From Pseudonocardiales bacterium (GTDB taxonomy: Bacteria > Actinomycetota > Actinomycetes > Mycobacteriales > Pseudonocardiaceae), in the NCBI GenBank assembly GCA_019241525.1, contig JAFAWY010000009.1, positions 1-49,305 on the forward strand: 49,305 nucleotides of DNA. Direction: 5' to 3'. Each line of letters begins with the position of its first letter. Within the stretch, counting starts at the first letter, position 1. The notes beneath the pieces were generated by a model, which saw only the letters and a program-made list of their open reading frames with translations, made no database searches and was not told the origin of the DNA. The position numbers and the translations under genes are program-made. Of the stretch, positions 17,538 through 25,772 are shown piece by piece.

Positions 17538-18419
17538 ATGCGGGTACTGGTGACCGGTTGGTCGTCGTTTCTGGATGGTGAGGCCACTGCCGGTGACGTG
17601 CTCAGCATGGAGGCCGTGCACCACTCGCTGCTTGAAGCCGGAATCGATGTCGAAGTCGCCTGGAGTCCCAGACTGCGCGCCGACGGCCTGAGCCTGGAAC
17701 AGGTTGACCCCAACACCTATACCCACTTGTTGTTTGTTTGCGGTCCCGCACATGGCCGCCAGGTCCGGCAACTCCATGAACGTTTCGTCCATTGCCGGCG
17801 GCTGGCCGTCGGAGTCTCCATCGTGGTGCCCAACGACCCTGCCGTGACCGGATTCCACCGGATCATCGCCCGTGACCAGGACGACGCCAGGCCGCACCGT
17901 GACCTCGCCGCGATTGCGCAGTGTGCCCAAGTCCCGGTGGTGGGGGTGGTACTAGCTCATGCTCAACACGAGTACGGCAACCGGCAGCGCCATGACGACG
18001 TGCACGCCGTGCTGACCTCATGGCTCGGTCGGCAAGATTGCGCGCGGCTGGCTTTCGACACCCGGCTGGATAGCCACGACTGGCGGTTCCCACACACCCC
18101 TGGCCAACTGGAATCGGTGATCAGGCGGTTGGACATGGTGATCACCACCCGGATGCACGGCCTGATCCTGGCGTTGAAAAACGGCATACCGGTATTGGCC
18201 GTCGATCCCATCGCCGGTGGTGCGAAAGTCAGCGCCCAGGCTGCGGCGTGGGGATGGCCCGCGATGGTCATGGCGGATTCACTCACCGAAGCGCAACTGG
18301 ACCAGTGGTGGGACTGGTTCCGATCGGTCGAATGCGCGGTGCTGGCGGCCCGTTGCAAGCGCGAGGCTGCTGTGGACACGCTGGTGGCGCGGCTCCTGTA
18401 CGAGATCACTGAACACTGA
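17538..18419 (+). CDS. polysaccharide pyruvyl transferase family protein
   Basis: The protein (293 residues from the ATG at 17538) has an N-terminal Rossmann-like half beginning VLVTGWSSFLDGEATAGD and a C-terminal half with ITTRMHGLILALKNGIPVLA and DPIAGGAKVSAQA. The TxRxHG motif with downstream small-residue loop is the hallmark of the pyruvyl-transferase family (CsaB-like), which attach pyruvate to sugars of cell-envelope polysaccharides using phosphoenolpyruvate. A slightly earlier start at 17517 is open but adds only a poor leader. The divergent glycosidase and the lack of other polysaccharide genes leave the acceptor unknown. The following ATPase gene is 136 bases downstream on the same strand and has its own ribosome binding site. 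Confidence 0.8.
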   Translation: MRVLVTGWSSFLDGEATAGDVLSMEAVHHSLLEAGIDVEVAWSPRLRADGLSLEQVDPNTYTHLLFVCGPAHGRQVRQLHERFVHCRRLAVGVSIVVPNDPAVTGFHRIIARDQDDARPHRDLAAIAQCAQVPVVGVVLAHAQHEYGNRQRHDDVHAVLTSWLGRQDCARLAFDTRLDSHDWRFPHTPGQLESVIRRLDMVITTRMHGLILALKNGIPVLAVDPIAGGAKVSAQAAAWGWPAMVMADSLTEAQLDQWWDWFRSVECAVLAARCKREAAVDTLVARLLYEITEH

Positions 18420-18555
18420 CGCGCGTGACGGGTAGCTCCCGCGAGGTTCACACGATCGGCGATTCGGCCCGAAGTACTTATCGGGCATCACGCGTCCTCC
18501 TAGCCACCGACCGGGCTCAACCCGACCCGCGCAGGGACGCAGAGGAGATTGGTTC

Positions 18556-21165
18556 ATGGTCATCACCGGCGCAAACGCGCGGGCGACCACGGAGATGGCT
18601 GAGCGCGGTGACGTGCTGGCTGCGCTGGAGCGACTCCTCGACGACGCCAGGGAAGGCCGAGGTGGGGCACTGTTTGTGGTCGGGTCCGCGGGGCTGGGCA
18701 AGACCACGGTGCTCGACTATGCGCTCACCGTCGCGAAGCCACGATTTGCAGTCGGTGTGGGACGCGGAGATCGTGTCGAGGCCGTGTTGCCGTTCGGCTT
18801 GATCGGACAGGCGCTCAATGAGCTTCGCGAGAGCGAGCTTTCCAGCGGGAGCATGGCACTAGACAGTGGTGGTGGCGAGGCGGTCGACATTTCGCCACAG
18901 GCTCGCTTCTACGACATTCTCCGGGAAGTGCGGGCAGCGGCGAGCAGCCCGCTGCTGCTGGCGATCGACGACCTGCACTGGTCCGATCCAGACTCGCTCA
19001 CCGCAATTCACCTGATCTGCCGCCGGCTGACGTCCTTGCCGGTGGCGCTGATCGCCACCGCTCGCCCATGGCCCGCGGAAGCATCCAGCTCGGCGCGGGA
19101 CCTGGCCACTCAGGGATTAGCGCGAGTCATATCACTGGCTCCGCTGAGCCCCACGGCCGTTCGGGAGATGCTGCTTACTCGGGTCAGCGACGCGGTCCCC
19201 GCCATGGTGGTGGATCAAGCAGTCGACATGTGCAGTGGCAATCCGCTGTTGGTGGAGCAGGTCGCCATCGAATTGCGCCGCAGCGGGAAGCTTACGCAGG
19301 GGCAAGTCTGGTTACCCCGATTCGTCGGAGTCGGTGCGGCCGGGCAACGTTACCTGCAGGCGGCCAGCGTGCTGGGAACCCGATTCCGGGCCGACGTCGC
19401 GACAAAGGTGGCTGGAATGTCGGCGACCGAGGCCGGCACCGAGATCGAGGGCCTGTTTCGTGGTGGACTTCTCTACGAGGCCGAAGACGGGTGGGCGCGG
19501 TTTACCCATGCGCTGATCCGCCAAGGCGTCTACGGGGACATCGCGCTTCCGGTGCGCAGGGACCTACATGCGACTTCCTTCCGAACTCTGGTTGCCTCCG
19601 GTGCCCACCCGGCAGAAGCAGCTGAGCACGCGGTGGCTGCTCATCTGGCCGGTGACCCAGGGGCGGTGGCCACGGTGGCGCGGGCCGGACGAGTGGCGCT
19701 GCGACTGGGTGCGGTTCGAGCTGCTCGCCAGCACCTGGCCGATGGGATGCGGTTGGCGGGTGAGGCCGCGCCGGCAGAACTGCTTTTCGACTTCGCCGCC
19801 GCACTTGCCGCGGGGGGTGCCACCGGCGAAGCGATAGCCGTCTACGAACGGCTATTGGGTCGGCCGGAGTTGCCCCCCGCGGACCGCATTGCCGCCTTGC
19901 GCGAGCTGGGTCAGGCAAGCTTCGTCATGGGCCAGGTAGAGCGTGCCGCGGGATGCTTCGAAGCGGCGGTGGGGCTGGCTGAACCCGACCATCCCACGCT
20001 CGCCGTTGGAGCGCTGCTCGATCAATCCTTCCACCATCAGGTACTTTTTGGCCCTCGGGCAGCACTTCCGTGGGCCAACCGAGCCGCTGAGCTGGCCACC
20101 GCCAGTGGGGTCATGCAGTCCTCGGCCCAGGCGGCTTGGGGAGCAATCGCGTATCGGTGCGGTGATCCCGAGGGCCTGACCGTAGCCGCGCGCGCCGCCA
20201 CGTCACCTGTCGATCTCATGGTCACGTCGCACTCCATGGAGCGGCACCGGTACTGGGATCCCACGTTGAGCTATGCCGTTGTCGCTGTGCACGCCGAGCG
20301 GTTCACCGATGCCGAACGGCTGCTCACCGAGATCTTGAACTCAGCCGAACGCCGGTGTGAACCACTGACCTTGCTCCGTGCGGCGATGGCGTGGATCGAA
20401 TGCCTGTGCCGGCTGGGCCGGCTACACGAAGCGGTTCCCGCGGTCGAGCGCCTCATCGAGCTCGCCGAGCTATTCCCCTACGGACGTCCGATCGCTCTGA
20501 CCTACCGGGCATTGGTCCTTGTCGAACTCGGACAGCTGGATCAGGCCGCTGCATGTTGCGCGCAATTGCCGACCTCACTGCACGAAGGTGGCTACAGCCT
20601 CCATCGCACCGATGGGATGCAGCTGCACGTACGGGGAGTCCTCGCCTACCGGCAGGGAGATGCCAAGACTGCGTGCTCGCTGTTCGCTGCGCTGCAGGAA
20701 TGGGCCGACCGTACCGGCGAGGCAGACCCGTCATTCGCACCCTGGGCCGCTGATGCGGTCGCGGCCTACCTCGCCTGTGGCCGGGACACCGAAGCACGCC
20801 ATGTTATCGACTGGGTGGCGCAACGCGCTGTAGCCCTTCCCACCCAATGGCCGAAGATCGTCGTTACTACAGGTCAGGCAGCTCTTGCCGAGCGCACCGG
20901 CGAACGGGCGCGTGCAGACAGCTACTTCATCCAGGCCCTGGAACTTCATGATCAGCTGGCCACGCCGCTGGCTCGGAGTACGACGCTGACTGACTACGGC
21001 GCTTTTGTGCGACGTAGCGGTAACAGCCTACGGGCACGCACGCTGCTGGATGAGGCGCTGCACATCGCCGAAAGCTGCGGGGCAGGTTGGCACGCCCACC
21101 GCGCATGGACTGAGTGGCGAAGGGCCGGCGGGCGTACCCGCGCGCGCAAACCCATCAACAGCTAA
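18556..21165 (+). CDS. MalT/LAL-type STAND ATPase without C-terminal HTH
   Basis: The 869-residue protein has an N-terminal ATPase domain with Walker A GSAGLGKTT at residues 43-51 and Walker B LLLAIDDLHW at 133-141. A winged-helix-like segment and a long array of TPR-like helices follow to the C-terminus. This is the architecture of large LuxR-family (LAL) regulators, in which the helices sense a signal and a LuxR HTH at the extreme C-terminus binds DNA. Here the protein stops at GGRTRARKPINS, in the linker where the HTH would begin, and no HTH is found downstream in any frame. An AGGAG site precedes the ATG at 18556. It lies 140 bases upstream of pqqA in the same direction, so a role in controlling PQQ synthesis is plausible, perhaps through protein contact or as a relic. 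The loss of the HTH is the main oddity. Confidence 0.85.
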   Translation: MVITGANARATTEMAERGDVLAALERLLDDAREGRGGALFVVGSAGLGKTTVLDYALTVAKPRFAVGVGRGDRVEAVLPFGLIGQALNELRESELSSGSMALDSGGGEAVDISPQARFYDILREVRAAASSPLLLAIDDLHWSDPDSLTAIHLICRRLTSLPVALIATARPWPAEASSSARDLATQGLARVISLAPLSPTAVREMLLTRVSDAVPAMVVDQAVDMCSGNPLLVEQVAIELRRSGKLTQGQVWLPRFVGVGAAGQRYLQAASVLGTRFRADVATKVAGMSATEAGTEIEGLFRGGLLYEAEDGWARFTHALIRQGVYGDIALPVRRDLHATSFRTLVASGAHPAEAAEHAVAAHLAGDPGAVATVARAGRVALRLGAVRAARQHLADGMRLAGEAAPAELLFDFAAALAAGGATGEAIAVYERLLGRPELPPADRIAALRELGQASFVMGQVERAAGCFEAAVGLAEPDHPTLAVGALLDQSFHHQVLFGPRAALPWANRAAELATASGVMQSSAQAAWGAIAYRCGDPEGLTVAARAATSPVDLMVTSHSMERHRYWDPTLSYAVVAVHAERFTDAERLLTEILNSAERRCEPLTLLRAAMAWIECLCRLGRLHEAVPAVERLIELAELFPYGRPIALTYRALVLVELGQLDQAAACCAQLPTSLHEGGYSLHRTDGMQLHVRGVLAYRQGDAKTACSLFAALQEWADRTGEADPSFAPWAADAVAAYLACGRDTEARHVIDWVAQRAVALPTQWPKIVVTTGQAALAERTGERARADSYFIQALELHDQLATPLARSTTLTDYGAFVRRSGNSLRARTLLDEALHIAESCGAGWHAHRAWTEWRRAGGRTRARKPINS

Positions 21166-21193
21166 CCACCATTGTTACACTCTGACATCATAC

Positions 21194-21299
21194 TTGACAC
21201 CAGTCGATGCGCTCTGTCACTATCGAGATTGCTGTTGAGCATCTTTTGATAATGCGGTTCTGATATTTTCTACAGGCAGCTGCTCTAAGCTAGCGGAGG
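21194..21299 (+). promoter_or_regulatory. candidate promoter and ribosome binding site of pqqA
   Basis: TTGACA (21194-21199) and CACTAT (21218-21223) are separated by 18 bases and could form a housekeeping promoter. A second, weaker TTGATA lies at 21246-21251. GGAGG at 21295-21299 is six bases before the pqqA ATG, a strong site that fixes this start. The region is more AT-rich than its surroundings. The assignment is by pattern only. Confidence 0.4.
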
Positions 21300-21305
21300 T
21301 TGACC

Positions 21306-21482
21306 ATGGCTGTTACTGCCGATCGATACGGTCACGTTCCCGGCACGTCCGGCCAGTCAACGACCGACCAATCACGCAGATCGTCTTCAAGCGTGCCGCA
21401 AACAAAAAAGTCTTGGGTGACACCAGCTTGGGAACGGCTGGACACTCCTATGGAAATCACTATGTACGCGGGTCAGCGTTAG
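21306..21482 (+). CDS. pqqA: PQQ precursor peptide PqqA
   Basis: PqqA is the ribosomal precursor whose Glu and Tyr side chains are joined and trimmed to make pyrroloquinoline quinone. This 58-residue peptide ends with WERLDTPMEITMYAGQR, containing the required Glu-x-x-x-Tyr spacing (E51, Y55). It is longer than the usual 20-30 residues, with a Ser/Thr/Gln-rich N-terminal extension of about 30 residues that could be a recognition leader for PqqD. The start is set by the strong GGAGG site. pqqB follows after 19 bases, so the five pqq genes form one operon. Confidence 0.9.
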   Translation: MAVTADRYGHVPGTSGQSTTDQSRRSSSSVPQTKKSWVTPAWERLDTPMEITMYAGQR

Positions 21483-21501
21483 CTCTGGGCACCTCTGGCA
21501 G

Positions 21502-22419
21502 ATGCGCATTCGCATCCTCGGTTCTGCGGCCGGCGGTGGAGTACCACAATGGAACTGCGGATGTGAAGTCTGCGCCGCCGCCCGGTCAGGATTGGGCACC
21601 GTGGCAAGGCGGCTATCATCCACGATTGCGGTCGACGACGGTAGTGGCGAATGGTTTTTAGGTAATGCCGGACCAGAACTCGATGTGGCATTGAGCCAAT
21701 GCCCCCCATTATGGCCCGGACCAAACGATCCAACAGCGCCGATACACGGTATTTTTCTCACTGATGCGGAGCTCGACCACGCAGTGGGCTTGTTGTCGCT
21801 TCGCCAAGCAAGCGAGCTTCATGTTTACGGCACCGCGGCAGTGCGTATTCTGCTTTCTCAGTGCGGCGTGCTGCCGACATTGGAAAGCTATACTGTCGTG
21901 CATTGGCACGAAGTTCGACCAGGTGAACGCTTCGCGCTGAACTACCGTCACGGCGCACCGTCGCGGCTATGGTGCGAGCCCTTCGATGCCAGCAGCGGTC
22001 GGCTACCCCGTTACGCCAAGGGCAGCCCAACAAGCGCCGGTGTGGTCATCGGTTACCGGATCGGCGACGCGCACACCAACCGAGTCGCGGTTTTCCTGCC
22101 CTCGCTAGCCGTGCTCGACGAGCGCCTTCTGGAGCACCTGCGTGGAGCACAGCTCGTTCTGGTGGACGGCACGTTCTGGACCGACGACGAGCTGCATCGC
22201 CGCCAACGCGGCACCGCAACAGCCCGATCGATGGGTCACCAGCCCATTGACGGTGCGCACGGAACCCTACAGCTACTCCGCGAGCTGACCGATACGCATA
22301 TCGTGTACACCCACCTCAACAACACCAATCCAATATTATTCGAAGACGCTTCAGAAAGGGCGCAGCTAGCCGCCGCCGGCGCCGCTGTCGCACATGACGG
22401 CGCCGAATTCGAACTGTAG
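21502..22419 (+). CDS. pqqB: PqqB, metallo-hydrolase-fold PQQ biosynthesis protein
   Basis: PqqB has the metallo-beta-lactamase fold and acts late in PQQ synthesis, proposed as a hydroxylase of the PqqA-derived cross-linked intermediate. The 305-residue length is normal. The N-terminal RILGSAAGGGVPQWNCGCEVC contains the CxCxxC zinc-binding cluster typical of PqqB. IFLTDAELDHAVGLLSLR matches the metal-ligand loop, and THLNNTNPIL near the C-terminus matches the conserved end. It is the second gene of the operon, with pqqC starting 22 bases after its stop. Confidence 0.95.
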   Translation: MRIRILGSAAGGGVPQWNCGCEVCAAARSGLGTVARRLSSTIAVDDGSGEWFLGNAGPELDVALSQCPPLWPGPNDPTAPIHGIFLTDAELDHAVGLLSLRQASELHVYGTAAVRILLSQCGVLPTLESYTVVHWHEVRPGERFALNYRHGAPSRLWCEPFDASSGRLPRYAKGSPTSAGVVIGYRIGDAHTNRVAVFLPSLAVLDERLLEHLRGAQLVLVDGTFWTDDELHRRQRGTATARSMGHQPIDGAHGTLQLLRELTDTHIVYTHLNNTNPILFEDASERAQLAAAGAAVAHDGAEFEL

Positions 22420-22441
22420 AGCAGGAGAGCAGGGGCGCCAC

Positions 22442-23143
22442 ATGAGCGAAAATCCGCCACGTAGCCGTGACGAGTTCGAAAGCGTGCTGCGCGCCGTCGA
22501 ACGCAGTTACTGGGACAAGCATCCCTTCCACCAGCGGATGGATTCCGGTGAGCTCGATGCCGCCGACTTGCGGGCCTGGGTGGCTAACCGGTGGTATTAC
22601 CAGCGAAGCCTGCCACAAAAGGACGCTGCCATCATCGCGAATTGTTCATTACCCGAGATCCGTCGGCGATGGCTTCCCCGTATCACTTATCACGATGGCA
22701 CCACCGACAGCAATGGCGGCTGCGCTCGGTGGTTGCTCCTGGCCGACGCAGTCGGGTTGAGCCGGGCCGAAGTGATCGATGAGCGGCACATATTACCGGG
22801 TGTGCGATTCGCAGTAGATTCCTATGTGTCCTTCACGCGCACGCGGCCATGGACCGAAAGCATTGCGTCATCATTGACCGAGCTGTTCGCGCCCCAGGCG
22901 ATGGCGGCGCGTACCGTAGCGTTGAGGAGGCACTATCCTTGGCTTGATCAAAAGGCATTGGCATATTTCGATGCGCGGATACCACGCGCTCAGAAAGAAT
23001 GCGCCGATGCGCTGGATATCGTGTTGACGCACTGTACGTCGAGGGAAAGCCAGGACGCGGCCGCACGGGCGTTGGAGTTCAAGACCGACGTCTTGTGGAG
23101 CATACTGGACGCGATCGAGCATTCCCGGTCGGTGTTGCGATGA
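22442..23143 (+). CDS. pqqC: PqqC, pyrroloquinoline-quinone synthase
   Basis: PqqC performs the last step, the eight-electron oxidation and ring closure that yields PQQ, without a cofactor. The ATG at 22442 gives 233 residues, close to the family size. DKHPFHQRM near residues 23-31, WVANRWYYQ and ITYHDGT carry the family's conserved active-site histidines and tyrosines. The region 22,423-22,441 has an AGGAG site. Its stop overlaps the pqqD start (ATGA), so translation is likely coupled. Confidence 0.95.
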   Translation: MSENPPRSRDEFESVLRAVERSYWDKHPFHQRMDSGELDAADLRAWVANRWYYQRSLPQKDAAIIANCSLPEIRRRWLPRITYHDGTTDSNGGCARWLLLADAVGLSRAEVIDERHILPGVRFAVDSYVSFTRTRPWTESIASSLTELFAPQAMAARTVALRRHYPWLDQKALAYFDARIPRAQKECADALDIVLTHCTSRESQDAAARALEFKTDVLWSILDAIEHSRSVLR

Positions 23144-23421
23144 CAGCAGCGTTGTCGCTCGGCGACCGGCCGCAGCTGCGCCGCGGGGTCCGTGTGAGCA
23201 CCGATCCGCTCAGCCAGGCACCGATCCTGCTGTTTCCCGAGGGAGTGCTGTTTCTCAATGAGACCGCGGCGGCCGTGATCCGCCACTGCGACGGCAGCCG
23301 TACGGTCGCCCACATGGTGCAGGCCATCGACGAAATATACGACGGCGTGGCTGTCGGGGACGTCCTGTCGCTGGTAGCGGATCTTGTTGCACAGCGGCTG
23401 ATGGTGGTCGACCGTGGATAG
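23140..23421 (+). CDS. pqqD: PqqD, peptide chaperone
   Basis: PqqD binds PqqA and presents it to the radical SAM enzyme PqqE. This 93-residue protein has the winged-helix-like RRE fold pattern: an initial beta region (PILLFPEGVLFLNETAAAVI) and helices ending in VADLVAQRLMVV. It overlaps pqqC by four bases and pqqE by eight, so all three are coupled. The length is normal for stand-alone PqqD. Confidence 0.93.
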   Translation: MTAALSLGDRPQLRRGVRVSTDPLSQAPILLFPEGVLFLNETAAAVIRHCDGSRTVAHMVQAIDEIYDGVAVGDVLSLVADLVAQRLMVVDRG

Positions 23422-24484
23422 GCCGTTGGGTCTGCTTGCTGAGCTGACCTATCGGTGCCCGCTGCACTGCCCGTACTGTTCCAATCCGGTCACCGTCCCG
23501 GATACCGCAGAACTGGCGCTGCCCGAGTGGCTACGTGTGCTGGAGCAGGCTCGCCAGCTCGGGGTGCTGCAACTTCACCTCTCGGGAGGCGAGCCACTGA
23601 TCCGGCCCGACCTGGCCGTGCTCGTCACCCGGGCCCGCGAGTTGGGCTTCTATGTCAATCTGGTCACCAGCGGGGTTGGTCTGGACGAGTCACGGGCCCG
23701 CGAGCTAGCGGACGCCGGGATCGATCATGTACAGCTCAGCCTGCAGGACGCAGACCGGGCAGCGGGCGACAACACCGCGGGCGCTCGAGTCTTTGACCGC
23801 AAGATGACCGCAGCGGCAGTGATCACCGCATTGGGACTGCCATTGACGATCAACGTCGTGCTGCACCGCACCAACATCGGCCACATCGCGGCGATCGCCG
23901 ATCTGGCTGCTGCACTCGCTGCGGACCGGCTTGAGCTTGCGCACACGCAGTACTACGGCTGGGCGCTACTCAACCGGTCAGCGTTGCTGCCCACCCCGGA
24001 GCAGGTCGTCGCCGCCGAGCAAGCTGTCGCGCGAGCGCGGGCATTGCACGGCGGCACCATGGAGATCGTTTACGTCGTCGCGGATTACTACGAGCCGTAT
24101 CCTAAGCCGTGTATGCACGGGTGGGGGCGTCGGCACATCATCATCGCCCCGGATGGCCGTGCGCTGCCTTGCCCGGCGGCCGCACAGATCGTCGGGCTCG
24201 GCATTGACAACGTGACTGAGCGTTCTTTAGGCGAGATCTGGTATCTCTCCCCTTCCTTCACGCGGTTTCGAGGCGACGAATGGATGTCGGAGCCTTGTCG
24301 TAGTTGCCCGCGCAAAGCAATCGATTTCGGCGGCTGCCGGTGCCAGGCTTTCGCGCTCACCGGGGACGCCGCGCGGGCAGATCCGATATGCCAGCTGTCG
24401 CCCGACCATCACCTCATCGACAGTGCGGTAAGCAGTGCTACACCACGATCTCTACGGTTTCGGTCCAATCCGGCGAGCAGTTGA
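23414..24484 (+). CDS. pqqE: PqqE, radical SAM PqqA cross-linking enzyme
   Basis: PqqE makes the first carbon-carbon bond between Glu and Tyr of PqqA. The GTG start at 23414 gives 356 residues. TYRCPLHCPYC (Cys15, Cys19, Cys22) is the radical SAM cluster motif CxxxCxxC, and HLSGGEPL follows as the GGE motif for SAM binding. The C-terminal SPASM-type region carries CMHGWG, LPCPAA, CRSCPRKAIDFGGCRC and a final Cys, suitable for additional iron-sulfur clusters. It completes the pqqABCDE set. It converges with the membrane-protein gene coming from the other side. Confidence 0.96.
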   Translation: MDRPLGLLAELTYRCPLHCPYCSNPVTVPDTAELALPEWLRVLEQARQLGVLQLHLSGGEPLIRPDLAVLVTRARELGFYVNLVTSGVGLDESRARELADAGIDHVQLSLQDADRAAGDNTAGARVFDRKMTAAAVITALGLPLTINVVLHRTNIGHIAAIADLAAALAADRLELAHTQYYGWALLNRSALLPTPEQVVAAEQAVARARALHGGTMEIVYVVADYYEPYPKPCMHGWGRRHIIIAPDGRALPCPAAAQIVGLGIDNVTERSLGEIWYLSPSFTRFRGDEWMSEPCRSCPRKAIDFGGCRCQAFALTGDAARADPICQLSPDHHLIDSAVSSATPRSLRFRSNPASS

Positions 24485-24490
24485 GCATCC

Positions 24491-25114
24491 TCACCAGCGT
24501 GGCCGGCGGTGCCTGTTCGGTCCCAGCTCGCCAGCTCGACGGACAGCGCCGGCGGTGACAGCGACAAGAGTGTCGCTACGGGCGTAGGTCAGGTCGGGAA
24601 GGCGGCAAGGGTACGGCTGGTGCCGGTGGCGCGTACCGGGCACCTTCGTGGAACCACCGCGCGCGCCGATCGTCGCGAGCATTAGCGTGGCGGCGGCCTG
24701 GCCCAGCATGCCCGGCGCGAGTGTCGGTGCAGGCCCAACTGTCCTGGTGATCGCATACCACCAACGCAACCACAGAGAGAGCGTGTCCCAGGTATCGGCG
24801 AAACGTTGGTCGAGTGGCCCGGATTCGAAATTGACCGCTGCGTGTTCGAGTACACCGAATAACGAGGTGATCAGCACGAGTACCGCCAGGACGCGCACCA
24901 GGCATATGCGATCAGGCCGCCCGAGGTGCACCATCACCGCACCCGCCAGCACAGCCAGCGCAAACCACGGCACCAGTTGCATGGCGCCATTCCAGTGCTT
25001 CAACGTCGCCAGTTCGAATGCGGTGCCCACGATGCCTAGCGCGGTGAGCGCGGTGAGGCTGCCGCGCAGCAGCTGCAGCGGATCGGCTCGCCGCGCATGG
25101 CGCACCGGGGTCAC
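24491..25114 (-). CDS. small integral membrane protein, probably frameshifted near its end
   Basis: The 207-residue reading frame has about four hydrophobic segments (near residues 20-37, 47-63, 72-92 and 130-150) and no known domain. The GTG start overlaps the stop of the upstream secreted gene (GTGA), so the two are translated together. After LMLATIGARG the sequence turns Arg/Pro-rich and unstructured. The alternate frame from about 24,660 reads RWFHEGARYAPPAPAVP and ends at about 24,576, a more natural tail for this protein. A one-base indel in the GC-rich run near 24,655 would explain this, either as a real mutation or a sequencing error. Function is unknown; it likely works with its coupled partner. 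Confidence 0.6.
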   Translation of the reverse strand: MTPVRHARRADPLQLLRGSLTALTALGIVGTAFELATLKHWNGAMQLVPWFALAVLAGAVMVHLGRPDRICLVRVLAVLVLITSLFGVLEHAAVNFESGPLDQRFADTWDTLSLWLRWWYAITRTVGPAPTLAPGMLGQAAATLMLATIGARGGSTKVPGTRHRHQPYPCRLPDLTYARSDTLVAVTAGAVRRAGELGPNRHRRPRW

Positions 25115-25497
25115 GGCTGCAGGACGGAGACGATCTGGTCGACGGTCTGCTGAGCCGGGTTGTACTTCGCGAGGTTTTCCCGCAACTTGGCCAAGCCAGG
25201 GTCATTGATGGCGTACGGCCGGTACTCGACGACCTCTGCGGCCCATCGATTAGGACTGGACACACCAGCCGCCTTGAGCGCGGACGCGATGACGTCTTGA
25301 CTGGCCGTGTTGGCTGACACTTTAGGCACGTTCGTGTCGGGGTCACCCGGCACGGGGTCGCCCGGTGCGGCGACATACACACCGGCCGCCAGCCTGACCT
25401 GTGCAGGGATGTGTATCGCGGCGGCGCCCGCGGCTAGCGACACACCCAAAACAGCGGCGCCGATCGCCGCGAAAACAGGCTTCTGGGAGCCATGCAT
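25111..25497 (-). CDS. secreted protein with helix-hairpin-helix-like domain
   Basis: From the ATG at 25497 the protein has 128 residues: a signal peptide (residues 1-28, hydrophobic core GAAVLGVSLAAGAAAI), a Pro/Asp-rich spacer (about 36-56) and a C-terminal domain. That domain reads NTASQDVIASALKAAGV, then AAEVVEYRPYAI, then ENLAKYNPAQQTVDQIVSVL. The NTAS start, the hairpin-like turn and the EYRPY segment resemble the helix-hairpin-helix of ComEA or PsbU-type secreted proteins, though the usual GIG turn is not clear. No heme-binding CxxCH is present. It is coupled by overlap to the membrane protein and points toward the PQQ operon, so a link with an extracytoplasmic quinoprotein or electron transfer is conceivable but unproven. 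Confidence 0.65.
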   Translation of the reverse strand: MHGSQKPVFAAIGAAVLGVSLAAGAAAIHIPAQVRLAAGVYVAAPGDPVPGDPDTNVPKVSANTASQDVIASALKAAGVSSPNRWAAEVVEYRPYAINDPGLAKLRENLAKYNPAQQTVDQIVSVLQP

Positions 25498-25772
25498 GAT
25501 TCTTCTCTTCCGCCAAAGGTTAGGGGTTGTCACATAGCGCCGCGCGAGCGTCACCCTATGGGACGCAGATGAGGATCTCGCCCGGTTCTGAGAGAACCCC
25601 TCGGGCCATGGCGCCCATCGGCAGGTTCGGGGCGCCAGGAGACGTTGCCGTTGCTCTGAATGCCACACTCACTACTCCAAGAAGCCGAACACTGTGTTCA
25701 CCCCTGTCCTCCCATCTCGACATGGCGCTATCTCGAGGAAAGAACTGGGTGATCAAGCACGGGTGTAGAGGC

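Noticed and set aside
21165-21305. Possible frameshifted LuxR HTH after the LAL-type ATPase
   Set aside because: I read all three forward frames and found no helix-turn-helix; the DNA is AT-rich promoter-like sequence.
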